A stretch of DNA of 64,000 nt, taken from Parazoarcus communis. Lineage in GTDB: Bacteria; Pseudomonadota; Gammaproteobacteria; Burkholderiales; Rhodocyclaceae. The stretch lies in the NCBI RefSeq assembly GCF_003111665.1, contig NZ_CP022188.1:2294001-2358000 (forward strand). Direction: 5' to 3'. The notes under the pieces are model-generated. The model was not told the DNA's origin. It made no database searches and was given only the letters and a program-made list of their open reading frames with translations. This document shows, piece by piece, positions 27,177 through 34,869 of this stretch; the stretch's first letter is position 1, and each line of letters starts with the position of its first letter. A program made the position numbers and the translations under genes.

Positions 27177-27449
27177 GACTGTACCTAAGGTTGGGCGTTG
27201 TTTCGAACGGTCCGTCAAGGTGATCACCCCGGACCTCCCGGTCACTGCATCGTTTGCGCAACGGAAGCATGCGGTTCTCGGCGAGGGACGGGGATAGGTT
27301 TCTGAATGTATTCGATGTCAGCCGTCGCAGGGGTCATCAGGATAACGGCTATCTGCCAGTGCCTGGGAAGCGTGCGCGTCTATTGTATGATGACCGGAAG
27401 ATTCTGCGGGTACCCACCCATCCCCGCTGCAATTGGTGTTGAACTCAGA

Positions 27450-28109
27450 ATGGATCAGACGATGAAGATGAGTATCCGGCGCATGCTTTCGGGGTTCGTT
27501 TTCTCGGCCCTTCTCGTCGCCGTCAATACGGCGAGCGCCCAAGGCTCGGGTTGTGGCCCCATTACCAGTCGGCCTAGTTTTGGACCATTTGATTACCGTA
27601 CCGCTACCCCTGTTCAGCTCAGGACGGTCGAGGGCTTTCATTTCACCCCCGACGTGGAGATGATGCGACGGGGCAAGTCGACGAGCGTTCTAGCTGCAGA
27701 CATTGCCTACACGTTACGGCATTTCCCCAACCACCATCGGGCGCTGAAGACGATGGGTGACTGGTCGCTCAAGGTTAAGCGGAACCCACCGCCAGGTGGA
27801 GAGGTTACCGTCGAATGTTGGTTTGAGCGCGCCGCGAGATTCGCTCCTGATGATGCGATGGTCAAGACCATACATGGCCTATATTTGCTCAAGCGCAACC
27901 AGCCAAAGGAGGCCGTCGAACAACTTGAGTTGGCACTCGCACAGGCGGGCGAAGATGCCAATGTTCACTACAACCTCGGTTTGGCTTACGCTGATCTGAA
28001 GCAGTATGACAAGGCACTCAGTAGCGCGCACGCCGCTTACAGGCTTGGCTTCCCGCTGCCCGGACTGAAGAACAAGCTCGAGCGCGTCGGAGCCTGGCGC
28101 GAACCCTAG
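27450..28109 (+). CDS. Secreted tetratricopeptide repeat protein
   Basis: About 219 residues. Signal peptide MLSGFVFSALLVAVNTASA ending about residue 30 with cleavage before QG, so periplasmic or exported. The mature part contains three to four TPR-like units; AVEQLELALAQAGEDANVHYNLGLAYADLKQYDKAL is written across residues 150-185 in two helical pairs (short segments shown only in outline). A Cys-rich start (SGCGP) follows the cleavage site. Start chosen at ATG 27450; ATG 27462 and 27468 would also keep the signal. TPR proteins are usual scaffolds in Gram-negative export machines; the partner is unknown. It is divergent from the deacetylase. Confidence 0.72.
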   Translation: MDQTMKMSIRRMLSGFVFSALLVAVNTASAQGSGCGPITSRPSFGPFDYRTATPVQLRTVEGFHFTPDVEMMRRGKSTSVLAADIAYTLRHFPNHHRALKTMGDWSLKVKRNPPPGGEVTVECWFERAARFAPDDAMVKTIHGLYLLKRNQPKEAVEQLELALAQAGEDANVHYNLGLAYADLKQYDKALSSAHAAYRLGFPLPGLKNKLERVGAWREP

Positions 28110-28187
28110 CCGCTCCCTTGCGCTGCTCGACGAATCGAATCGGCAGGAGTCGCGCTTAGGGAGTCGGGCACGACCGTCCTCATTGGG

Positions 28188-28880
28188 CTAGGAAGTTGGC
28201 GGACGAAGCTGAAGGATCGGGCGACGCGAACTACCGCTGACGTGCAAGAAGGGTGGCTGCCCGAGCAGTGAAATCTGCCAGCGGCCTAGCGCTATGAAGG
28301 TGGCGCTGTCGATACGGCGAATCCCAAGGCGCTTATGGGCGGCGAGCGAAGTGGGGTTGAATGCCGAGATGCGGGAAATGCTCCAGCGCACGCCTTGTTC
28401 GGCAAGATGGGTGTTGGCCGCGGTCCAGAGACGCGAAAAGGTCCTACCGATCCGGAAGTCGGGCTCGACGTAGACGTCGTAGTCCCAAGCGCATTGCTCC
28501 GGCGGTACGAGTTCATAGCGGCAGCGCACTTCGTCTTCTTCGTAGGCTTTGTGAGCGAGCCAAAGGAATCCGGCAAAACGCCCGCCTACCTCGGCGACCA
28601 GGCAGGTGGCCCCGTCTGCAAAACGCTTCGCAATGACGGCGGGCGGACGCGGGAAGGTGGCGACGATCGGATCGTCTTTGGTGACATGCCGGATAACACT
28701 CTTCGCGCTTGCGTTCGCCAGGGTGGTGCTGCCTTGGGGTACGGGCTGGGCTACCAGATGATATCGGATGATGTAGGCACGGCCGGCACTTACCCGCCTC
28801 AGGACGTTCGTTGCAAGATAAAGCGTGCCTTCAATCATGCCGAGTTCGCGGTAAACGTTTTTTAGTCGATCTAAGGGCAT
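28188..28880 (-). CDS. GNAT-family acyl/acetyltransferase-like protein
   Basis: A 230-residue protein. The core 100-215 has FAGFLWLAHKAY, WDYDVYVEPDFRIGRTFSRLW and WSISRISAFNPTSLAAHKRLGI, the last matching the acetyl-CoA-binding motif B region of GNAT enzymes. The GxG pyrophosphate loop is RIGRTFS. The N-terminal 70 residues form an extension. It is convergent with the TPR gene and divergent from the carrier protein gene at 29041. With an acyl carrier protein 160 bp away, transfer of an acyl group from ACP instead of CoA is possible, but this is inference. Confidence 0.7.
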   Translation of the reverse strand: MPLDRLKNVYRELGMIEGTLYLATNVLRRVSAGRAYIIRYHLVAQPVPQGSTTLANASAKSVIRHVTKDDPIVATFPRPPAVIAKRFADGATCLVAEVGGRFAGFLWLAHKAYEEDEVRCRYELVPPEQCAWDYDVYVEPDFRIGRTFSRLWTAANTHLAEQGVRWSISRISAFNPTSLAAHKRLGIRRIDSATFIALGRWQISLLGQPPFLHVSGSSRRPILQLRPPTS

Positions 28881-28961
28881 GGTTGTGTGTCGCCTGCACG
28901 GATCACTGAGTTCTCATTAAGATGATGGGACGCCGGCAGGAGCCATTCGTCCCGCGGCGCA

Positions 28962-28967
28962 TATAAT
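28962..28967 (+). promoter_or_regulatory. Candidate -10 box upstream of the acyl carrier protein gene
   Basis: TATAAT stands alone in an otherwise GC-rich intergenic region 74 nt before the TTG start. No convincing -35 hexamer is found at 16-18 nt, so recognition could depend on an activator. Only this sequence match supports the call. Confidence 0.35.
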
Positions 28968-29040
28968 ACTGGCGGAATCCCCTTAGCCTGGCCTGGGACG
29001 ACAGAACGTCCGGCAAACAAAGTGAGAACAGGAGCGTATT

Positions 29041-29289
29041 TTGGAAATCAAGAACGAAGTGCTGGCGATTATTGATGAGGTGCTGAGCCTGGGCGGACGT
29101 GCTAAAGCGTTCACTCTGGACACCCCGCTGCTCGGCGCTGTGCCCGAGCTTGATTCGATGGCGGTGGTGGGCCTCATAAATATGCTGGAAGAGCGTTTCG
29201 GTTTTGTGATCGATGATGACGAAATTGACGGCTCCTCGTTCGCCACAGTGGGGACTCTGGTGGCGTTCGTTGAAGGGAAAATCGTTTAA
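29041..29289 (+). CDS. Acyl carrier protein, exosortase A system-associated
   Basis: An 82-residue acyl carrier protein. The start is TTG 29041, decided by AGGAG about 6 nt upstream and by the family N-terminus. The phosphopantetheine Ser39 lies in PELDSMAV; LLGAVPELDSMA and FGFVIDDDEIDGSSFATV are hallmarks of the exosortase A-associated ACP. It carries acyl or aminoacyl groups as thioesters in the cytoplasm. Normally this gene lies directly next to the AMP-forming ligase and the PLP decarboxylase; here the decarboxylase is convergent 13 bp away and the ligase is 5.6 kb off, so the module has been rearranged. Confidence 0.92.
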   Translation: MEIKNEVLAIIDEVLSLGGRAKAFTLDTPLLGAVPELDSMAVVGLINMLEERFGFVIDDDEIDGSSFATVGTLVAFVEGKIV

Positions 29290-29302
29290 TCGGATCTAGG
29301 GC

Positions 29303-30541
29303 TCAGACCAGCACTTCCATTACCGCCGGATGCCCGAGAAATCCCTGCGGACTGGCACTGGCCCCGTACGCGCCCGACTGATAGATCACCACTAGATCGC
29401 CCGGCTCGGCGGCGGGCAAAGTCATTTTGTCGGCAAGCAGGTCGAGCGGGGTGCACAGCGGCCCGACCACCGAGACGTTTTCGGTGTCTGCCGCTTCCAT
29501 CCGGTTGCCCACGGCGGCCGGATAGTTCTTGCGGATGACCTGGCCGAAGTTGCCCGAGGCTGACAGGTGGTGGTGCAGGCCGCCGTCGGTGACGAGGTAG
29601 GTCTGGCCGCGCGACACTTTCTTGTCGATCACTCTGCTCACGTATAGCCCGGCTTCGCCCACCAGATAACGGCCGAGCTCGATCACGATCTCGGCCTGCG
29701 GCAGGGCAGTGTGGGCCTGGTCCACGATGTCGGCGAGGTTGGCGCCGATCGGGGCGAGGTCGAGGATCTGCTCGCCGGGGAAGTAGGGAATACCGAAGCC
29801 GCCGCCGAGGTTGAGGAACTTGACCGGGGAGGGGGCGTGTTCGGCCAGTTTGCACGCCAGGGCGAAGCTCTTCTGCTGGGCTTCGACGATGGATTCTGGC
29901 TTGAGGTTCTGCGAGCCGGCAAACAGGTGGAAGCCTTCGAATACGAGACCGGCCTTGCCGATTGCGGCCAGCAGCTCGGGCACCTGTTCGGCATCGACGC
30001 CAAACTGCTTGGGCCCGCCGCCCATCTTCATGCCGGAGGACTTGAGCTCGAAGTCGGGGTTCACGCGCACCGCGACGCGCGCGGGCATGCCCAGCTCCTT
30101 GGCCGCGGCGGCCAGCAGTGGCACTTCGCGGAAGGATTCGACGTTGATCAGGATGCCGGCGGCGACGGCCTGGCGCAGTTCGGTTTCGGTCTTGCCGGGG
30201 CCGGCAAAGCTGATCTCCTGCGGATCGGCGCCCGCGTCCAGCGCTACCATCAGCTCGCCGGCGGAGGCGACGTCGATGCCATCGACCAGGGTCGCCATGT
30301 GGCCCACCAGCGCCGGCATCGGGTTGGCCTTCATCGCGTAGTGCAGCTTTACTGCCGGCGGCAGCGCGGCGCGCAGCTGCTGCACACGCGCCGTTAGCAG
30401 GCTGCGGTCGTACGCATAGAAGGGGGTGCGGCCTACGCGTGCGGCGAGGCGGGTAAGGGGAATGCCGCCAACGACGAGTTCGCCTTCATGTGAGGCGAAT
30501 TGCGTCATTGGGGTGTGGGCCGGGGGCTTGCGAGTTTCCAT
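29303..30541 (-). CDS. Pyridoxal-dependent decarboxylase, exosortase A system-associated
   Basis: A 412-residue fold-type III PLP enzyme of the DAPDC/ornithine decarboxylase group. PLP lysine K71 in LHYAMKANP; DVASAGEL, FGVDAEQVPEL, LNLGGGFGIPYFPGE and ELGRYLVGEAGLY are conserved family motifs, and GPLCTPLD (Cys near 353) supplies the partner-subunit active-site residue. The subgroup is that of the XrtA-associated decarboxylases (TIGR03099). It would decarboxylate an amino acid-like substrate, possibly one attached to the ACP at 29041; the substrate is not known. RelE follows on its 5' side by 77 bp. Start could also be ATG 30508. Confidence 0.92.
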   Translation of the reverse strand: METRKPPAHTPMTQFASHEGELVVGGIPLTRLAARVGRTPFYAYDRSLLTARVQQLRAALPPAVKLHYAMKANPMPALVGHMATLVDGIDVASAGELMVALDAGADPQEISFAGPGKTETELRQAVAAGILINVESFREVPLLAAAAKELGMPARVAVRVNPDFELKSSGMKMGGGPKQFGVDAEQVPELLAAIGKAGLVFEGFHLFAGSQNLKPESIVEAQQKSFALACKLAEHAPSPVKFLNLGGGFGIPYFPGEQILDLAPIGANLADIVDQAHTALPQAEIVIELGRYLVGEAGLYVSRVIDKKVSRGQTYLVTDGGLHHHLSASGNFGQVIRKNYPAAVGNRMEAADTENVSVVGPLCTPLDLLADKMTLPAAEPGDLVVIYQSGAYGASASPQGFLGHPAVMEVLV

Positions 30542-30618
30542 GGGCGGGGCAGGTCTCTGGTTTCGATTATTGGGTGTTGGGGCGACTCGTCATTTGCGTG
30601 CCTGTGTTGCGCTATCTG

Positions 30619-30900
30619 CTATCGGGAGGCCGCGGCCCGATAGACTGCGTCGCGCTCGCGTTTGCCTACGGCTACAACAACCACGACGACTTCGATGTCG
30701 CGTACTTCGTACACCAACCGATACCCGGCGCTACGTAGCTTGATCTTGTAGCGATCGGGGTGTCCATGCAAGCGAGCACTGGGCACTCGTGGGCAATCAA
30801 GCCGCTCGGCCAGCTTGCTCTTGAACTGTTCGCGGACGGTTGCATCGAGCTTTTGCCATTCTTTCAGTGCTTCGCGCTTGAAGCTGAGTTCATAGCTCAT
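30619..30900 (-). CDS. relE: RelE/ParE-superfamily toxin
   Basis: A 93-residue protein with the RelE fold: SYELSFKREALKEWQKL, FKSKLAERLDCPRV, DRYKIKLRSAGYRLVYEV and VVVVAVGKRERDAVYRAA. Basic residues on strands 2-4 would contact ribosomal A-site mRNA in RelE family members. It overlaps the antitoxin gene by 11 nt at its start, the usual arrangement. Lies in an insertion between the decarboxylase and the asparagine synthase-like gene of the XrtA module. Confidence 0.9.
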   Translation of the reverse strand: MSYELSFKREALKEWQKLDATVREQFKSKLAERLDCPRVPSARLHGHPDRYKIKLRSAGYRLVYEVRDIEVVVVVVAVGKRERDAVYRAAASR

Positions 30901-31138
30901 CCAGGCTTACCCTGATCTCATCCTGGGCGGCCCGGCTGTCGGCAAGGGCGTTCAGCTCGAGGTCCTCGATGCGGTCGAGCAAGGCCTCGTAGGTTGCCGC
31001 CGGCACGCAGTAAAAGGCGGGCTCGTTCCGGTTGAGAATGGCGACCGGAAAGCCTTCGCCGGCCGCGACGGTACCCATGGGGTTGCGCTTTAGCTCAGAA
31101 ATACTTGCTGTAGTCTGTGACAGAATAATGTGCGCCAT
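30890..31138 (-). CDS. relB: RelB/Phd-type antitoxin
   Basis: An 82-residue antitoxin with an N-terminal DNA-binding/dimer region (TTASISELKRNPMGTVAAG, EPAFYCVPAATYEALLDRI) and an acidic C-terminal tail (AAQDEIRVSLDEL) for toxin binding. The SISELKRNP and AILNRNEPAFYCV strings are typical of the Phd/YefM superfamily that pairs with RelE. It precedes the toxin, giving the order antitoxin-toxin. A palindrome in its promoter (31163-31178) is the likely autoregulatory site. Confidence 0.9.
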   Translation of the reverse strand: MAHIILSQTTASISELKRNPMGTVAAGEGFPVAILNRNEPAFYCVPAATYEALLDRIEDLELNALADSRAAQDEIRVSLDEL

Positions 31139-31162
31139 GATCTTTTCCGGATGCCTTTACTG

Positions 31163-31178
31163 GTGCTAATAGTAGCAC
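31163..31178 (-). promoter_or_regulatory. Candidate operator of relBE overlapping a -10 box
   Basis: Perfect inverted repeat GTGCTA-ATAG-TAGCAC lies 25 nt upstream of the antitoxin start. On the minus strand its arm contains TACTAT, a good -10 hexamer. Toxin-antitoxin complexes usually repress their own promoter by binding such palindromes; binding here is inferred. Confidence 0.55.
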
Positions 31179-31216
31179 TCATAAAGAATCACACAGGAGG
31201 GCCGCGGTGTGAACGT

Positions 31217-33025
31217 TTACCTGTTTGTTTCATGTTCGCGCATCCAGAACTCCATCATCATCAGGATCCACACCATCTCGCCGTAGTAGCCGGGGTGGGC
31301 GGGTAGGTGGATGTTGAGCAGGTCGTCGATGAAGGCCGCCTTCACGATGCCGCGACCGCGAAAACTGCTCAGGGCGTCAGAGGCCAGGGCCTTGAGCCCG
31401 GCGTGCTGGCACGCCCACACGCCAAAGGGTAGGCCGAAGCCGTGCTTCTTTTTGGAGATGATTTCGTCGGGCAGGAAGCCACGCAGGGCTTCCTTGAAGA
31501 ACCAGCGCAGGGTCAGGCGTTTTAGCTTCCATTCCGGCGGCAGGGTGGCGGAAAACGCCAGCAGTTCGTCGCTCAACAGCGGGAAGTCGACGTCAAGGCC
31601 GGCAAGCTGGGTGGTGCCGATGACTTTGGGCAGGTCGTTGTCGGCAAGGGTGTATTTCCAGTCGTAAGCCAGCATGCGGTTGATGTGCGACTTGGCATTG
31701 GTCGCCTGCCAGACTTCGCGCTGTTCGCGTTGCGGCCGGTCGGTGTCTATCCGGGCAAGAAAGTCGGGTTCGAAGACGTTATCCATGCCGAGTCGCACAA
31801 GCATGTTGTACATATGAATGCGGTCTGGCATTGGCACGCGAGCCTGCTCGACATAGCTGACCCCCTTCTTGACGAGCGGAATGCGGTCCATGCCGGGAAG
31901 GGCAAGGCCGGGCTCCAGCAGCCCACGGCGGAGCAGGCCCGGAACGCTGTCGTACCATCCGAACACACGTTGTTTGGCGTAGCGGGTGTTACCACCAAAA
32001 AGCTCATCACCACCATCGCCAGCGAGAATCTTGTCAATGCCGTCTTCGCGCGCACGGGAGGCGCAGATCCACGCGGGCACTGCTGAGGAATTGCCAAAGG
32101 GTTGGTCGTAGTGGGTGGCTACACGGGGGATGCCGTCGAGCAGGTCGTCGGGGGTGACGTAGTATTCGTGGTGCTCGGCGCCGAAGTGTTTGGCCGCGAT
32201 CCGGGCGTATTCCATTTCGTCGTAGCCGCTGGCGTCAAAGCCAATAGAGTAGCTGTGCGCGGGCGCCCCGAGCGTCTTGCACAGCATGCCGGTCACGGTT
32301 GAGCTGTCGGTACCTCCAGACAGGAAGGTGCCGACGTTGTGGCCGGCCGCTTCACGGGTGACGCCGTCCTGGATGATTTGCAGGAATTGCTGTTTGGCTT
32401 CGGTGAAGTCCGGTGCATGCTGCTCGTCGAAGGTGGGCTGCCACCAGCAGATGCACTGTGCACTGCCCGCCTCCCACTTGAGCAGGTGGCCGGCTGGCAA
32501 GCGCGACACGCCTTCGAAGATGGTTGTGGGGGCCGGAATCATGTGAAAAAATAGGTATTCGAACACGGCCTGCGACGAGACTTGCCGGGTCACGCCGGGG
32601 ATGGTGTCGGCACGGTCGGAGAAGTGCAGGGCACCAGCTTGCGCTGCATAGCAAATCGGCCACGTGCCGAAGCGGTCGGTGGCCAGCAACGCGTCACTGC
32701 CGTCGTTGCGGATCAGCACTACGCAGAAACGGCCCCTGACCTGCTGCAAGGCAGCCTCGCCCTGGGTGCAAAATGCCTGCATCCAGGCAGCGGACGGGCC
32801 GCGCAGGGTGTTGACGTCCTGCAGAGCGGGGTCGCTGAAGCGGGGTTCGCCAAGCGCCAGGCATACGTCGCCGCTTTCATTGAATACGCTTAATTTGGGG
32901 TTGCAGCCTACCGTGCCGAGCGGGATGTTCAGGCGGGCAAGGTGAGGCGACAGAGTGGCTGTGGCCAGCGCGTCGGGGGCGCTGCAAAGAATGCCGCTGA
33001 ACTGCTCAAGCACAATGAACTCCAT
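31217..33025 (-). CDS. Asparagine synthase-like protein lacking the glutaminase cysteine
   Basis: A 602-residue asparagine synthetase/beta-lactam-synthetase-type protein. The synthetase half is complete: PP-loop FLSGGTDSS (residues 234-242), YSIGFDASGYDE, ILAGDGGDELFGGN and the C-terminal KKKHGFGLPFGVW. The N-terminal domain keeps the Ntn-like fold (RFCVVLIRNDGSDALLATDRFG) but starts MEFIVLEQ with no Cys2, and no upstream start supplies one. So it probably cannot release ammonia from glutamine; either free ammonia or another amine is the nucleophile, as in beta-lactam synthetase. It lies between RelBE and VapBC within the XrtA acyl-carrier module. Amide formation on a carrier-bound or sugar acid is inference. 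Confidence 0.88.
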   Translation of the reverse strand: MEFIVLEQFSGILCSAPDALATATLSPHLARLNIPLGTVGCNPKLSVFNESGDVCLALGEPRFSDPALQDVNTLRGPSAAWMQAFCTQGEAALQQVRGRFCVVLIRNDGSDALLATDRFGTWPICYAAQAGALHFSDRADTIPGVTRQVSSQAVFEYLFFHMIPAPTTIFEGVSRLPAGHLLKWEAGSAQCICWWQPTFDEQHAPDFTEAKQQFLQIIQDGVTREAAGHNVGTFLSGGTDSSTVTGMLCKTLGAPAHSYSIGFDASGYDEMEYARIAAKHFGAEHHEYYVTPDDLLDGIPRVATHYDQPFGNSSAVPAWICASRAREDGIDKILAGDGGDELFGGNTRYAKQRVFGWYDSVPGLLRRGLLEPGLALPGMDRIPLVKKGVSYVEQARVPMPDRIHMYNMLVRLGMDNVFEPDFLARIDTDRPQREQREVWQATNAKSHINRMLAYDWKYTLADNDLPKVIGTTQLAGLDVDFPLLSDELLAFSATLPPEWKLKRLTLRWFFKEALRGFLPDEIISKKKHGFGLPFGVWACQHAGLKALASDALSSFRGRGIVKAAFIDDLLNIHLPAHPGYYGEMVWILMMMEFWMREHETNR

Positions 33026-33129
33026 GGGGCAGGTGGGCCGGGGTCGGCATCATGATAGGGGAATGGGCGGGCAGGCGCATGACTTGACTGTGCACTCCGT
33101 TTTCGCGAGGTGGAACGCTTGGGCCGATT

Positions 33130-33564
33130 TCAGTCGGCCGCCGCCGATTTTGCTACGGGTTCGGCCCAGTTCTCGATCCGCAGGCCTGCGATACGTTCGA
33201 ATTCACGCGTGTTGTTGGTAACCAGGGTCGCATTCTCGGCGAGCGCATGACACGCAATCCATAGGTCGTTGCCCCCGATCGGCGTTCCTGCAGCCTTGAG
33301 CGCGGTGAACCAAATCGCGTAGTGTTCGGAGAGGGCGCGATTCGTTTCATATTGCACGGGGACCTCGCGACTGAGTTGTTCGAGCTTGCGAAGGGATTCT
33401 TGCTTGCGCGTGCTGCGTTCAGCGCCCTTGAGCAACTCAGCGAAGGTCACAAAGGACATGCACAAGGCGTCGCTCTCATTAAGTGCGTCGACTCGCTCCG
33501 CTACCTCCGGGGGTTTGTTCTTGATGAGGTAGATCAGAATGTTGGTGTCGAGCATGTACTTCAC
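33130..33564 (-). CDS. vapC: VapC-type PIN-domain ribonuclease toxin
   Basis: A 144-residue PIN domain. The acidic residues are D6 (MLDTNILIY), E43 (TFAELLKG), D100 (GGNDLWIA) and N117 (VTNNTREFERI) in place of a fourth acid, the usual VapC pattern. It would cleave RNA with Mg2+. It overlaps its antitoxin by 4 nt. Located just 5' of the asparagine synthase-like gene on the same strand. Confidence 0.92.
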   Translation of the reverse strand: MKYMLDTNILIYLIKNKPPEVAERVDALNESDALCMSFVTFAELLKGAERSTRKQESLRKLEQLSREVPVQYETNRALSEHYAIWFTALKAAGTPIGGNDLWIACHALAENATLVTNNTREFERIAGLRIENWAEPVAKSAAAD

Positions 33565-33815
33565 AGCGGTTCCCTGTCCTGCATCTCCGGTTGATCGTTG
33601 CGGTCGGCTTCGAGTGCGGCGATGAAGTCGACGTCGAAGCCGTCAAGTGCTTCCAGCAAGGCTTGACCCCGATCCGACGGGATTGGATGGATCAGCAGAT
33701 CGCCGTTAGGCGTGCGCGTGATCTCGACTTTGCGCGACTCGAGGCGTAGCTCCAGTGGAATACGGACCGCTTGGCTGTTGCCATTGGTGAAAACTCGGCT
33801 GATCAAGGTGCGCAT
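33561..33815 (-). CDS. vapB: VapB-type antitoxin (AbrB/SpoVT fold)
   Basis: An 84-residue antitoxin. The N-terminal 45 residues form an AbrB swapped-hairpin DNA-binding domain (SRVFTNGNSQAVRIPLELRL, VEITRTPNGDLLI); the acidic tail DFIAALEADRNDQPEMQDRE would wrap VapC. It lies immediately upstream of the toxin with a 4-nt overlap. It is the only gene with this fold in the window. A pair of direct repeats (33831-33853) upstream is a plausible VapB binding site. Confidence 0.92.
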   Translation of the reverse strand: MRTLISRVFTNGNSQAVRIPLELRLESRKVEITRTPNGDLLIHPIPSDRGQALLEALDGFDVDFIAALEADRNDQPEMQDREPL

Positions 33816-33830
33816 GTCTGCCTCCTTTTC

Positions 33831-33853
33831 TGTATGTACTTTAATGTATGTAC
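33831..33853 (-). promoter_or_regulatory. Direct repeats upstream of vapB, candidate operator
   Basis: TGTATGTAC occurs at 33831-33839 and 33845-33853, a 14-nt period that places both copies nearly on one DNA face at 16 nt before the vapB start codon. AbrB-fold antitoxins bind repeated AT-rich half-sites, so this may be the autoregulatory site. Sequence pattern only. Confidence 0.45.
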
Positions 33854-33930
33854 GGTAGACGAATATTGGCAGCCATGCAACGGCCCCGATTCACCCTTTA
33901 CCCGGATTATCGACGCCCCGATCTGCGGCG

Positions 33931-33968
33931 CTTCTTGTAGGGCCGCTCATTCGGCCGCAGGTCGCCGG
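33931..33968. repeat. 38-nt direct repeat, copy 1 (flanks the MNT/HEPN cassette)
   Basis: This copy matches 34783-34820 at 34 of 38 positions by eye, including an identical 21-nt core (33945-33965 = 34797-34817). The two copies lie on either side of the MNT/HEPN pair, with no gene of their own. On the minus strand both read as the same short peptide, GDLRPNERPYKK here and SDLRPNEQPFEK in copy 2, so they may be remnants of one coding tail or a dispersed extragenic repeat. Confidence 0.7.
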
Positions 33969-34005
33969 GACGGTACCTCAGGCTCGTGGCAGCCAGTGAC
34001 ATGCC

Positions 34006-34418
34006 CTATCGCTGGTCCGGGAACCGGTTAGTCAGTGCCATGCTTGCCGAGCTGACAATCTCTCGGGCCAATGCGATGGCATTCTCGACCTCTGAAATTG
34101 GCGGATCTGGGATGTCGGTTGGGTAGCGAAACTCTGTGGCGTAAGGTGGCAGTTCGTCACAGGCGTTACGTAGAGGCTCCATTGACCTATCCAAGGCAAC
34201 GCAGCGTTCGATGAGAAGGCGCAGGTCGTGAGTTTTCGGGATCGTCTCTCCATTTGACGCGAGGATCGCCTTCAGCGCTTTCTCCGCTGCTTGTGGCAGT
34301 GATATGAAGCGGTAGCCGTGTACGGGTCATGGCCGGAGATGAGTTTGCCCGCCGCGCCCAAGTCGTCGCGCGCACGGGCCAGCCACGCGTCTGCCTCCAG
34401 CTTTCGAGGGTCAGGCAT
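34006..34418 (-). pseudogene. HEPN-domain protein, frameshifted
   Basis: The minus frame starting at ATG 34418 (8-nt overlap with the nucleotidyltransferase stop) encodes MPDPRKLEADAWLARARDDL, then YHCHKQ and stops. Shifting frame near 34283-34297 restores the rest of a HEPN domain: AAEKALKAILASNGETIP, THDLRLLIERCVAL, DELPPYATEFRYPTD and a stop at 34006. Expected HEPN text is CHKQAAEKAL, consistent with loss of one GCAG from a tandem pair (4 bp). So this is a broken or slippage-switchable HEPN toxin partner of the upstream MNT protein. Confidence 0.82.
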
Positions 34419-34758
34419 TGAGCTTCTTCCCCTCTGTGAGCGCCCTGTACAGTAGCGATGATCTGACGGAATTCAGCTGGTCAATCTTGGCCCGCGTGCG
34501 AACGATGACGTCACAGGCGACCGGTAACCCGCGAAGCGCCCGATGTACCTGCACGGCGCGTCTGTGCGGAGTCTCGGAGGAGGTTGGCACGATGACAAGG
34601 AGGTCAATGTCGCTTTCAGCCGTGGGTGTTCCCCAGGCGTGCGAGCCGAAAAGGATGATCTGGTGGGGGTTGAGTTGGGAGGAAATGCGCTTTGAGATTT
34701 CGCCGAGGACTTCGCTTGCCAACATGCTGCCTACTCCGATATTCAGTGAGGATTTCAT
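34411..34758 (-). CDS. MNT-type minimal nucleotidyltransferase (antitoxin-like)
   Basis: A 115-residue polymerase-beta-like nucleotidyltransferase. GSHAWGTPTAESDIDLLV (residues 38-54) gives the GS motif and Asp50/Asp52 metal ligands; VACDVIVRT supplies the third acid. Family members modify or neutralise the adjacent HEPN ribonuclease. Gene order MNT-HEPN with an 8-nt overlap is usual. Because the HEPN partner is frameshifted, the antitoxin is either an orphan or the toxin can be restored by slippage. Confidence 0.9.
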   Translation of the reverse strand: MKSSLNIGVGSMLASEVLGEISKRISSQLNPHQIILFGSHAWGTPTAESDIDLLVIVPTSSETPHRRAVQVHRALRGLPVACDVIVRTRAKIDQLNSVRSSLLYRALTEGKKLNA

Positions 34759-34782
34759 CGTATCACTGGTGCGACCAAGCTA

Positions 34783-34820
34783 CTTCTCGAAGGGCTGCTC
34801 ATTCGGCCGCAGGTCGCTGG
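34783..34820. repeat. 38-nt direct repeat, copy 2 (flanks the MNT/HEPN cassette)
   Basis: Partner of 33931-33968 (four mismatches). It lies between the nucleotidyltransferase start and the acyl-CoA ligase stop. Same orientation as copy 1, 852 bp apart. See copy 1 for the peptide reading. Confidence 0.7.
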
Positions 34821-34851
34821 AATGGGCACCGGTGCCCGCATCACCCGTGAC

Positions 34852-34869
34852 GGCGGGTTGAAACCCGCC
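34852..34869. terminator. Perfect 8-bp hairpin at the 3' end of the acyl-CoA ligase gene
   Basis: GGCGGGTT-GA-AACCCGCC forms a perfect 8-bp stem directly after the stop codon of the minus-strand ligase (stop at 34870-34872). There is no T-tract, so it may be an extragenic palindrome or an mRNA 3' stabiliser rather than a classical terminator. Similar short inverted repeats are common in Rhodocyclales genomes (general knowledge, not checked here). Confidence 0.45.
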
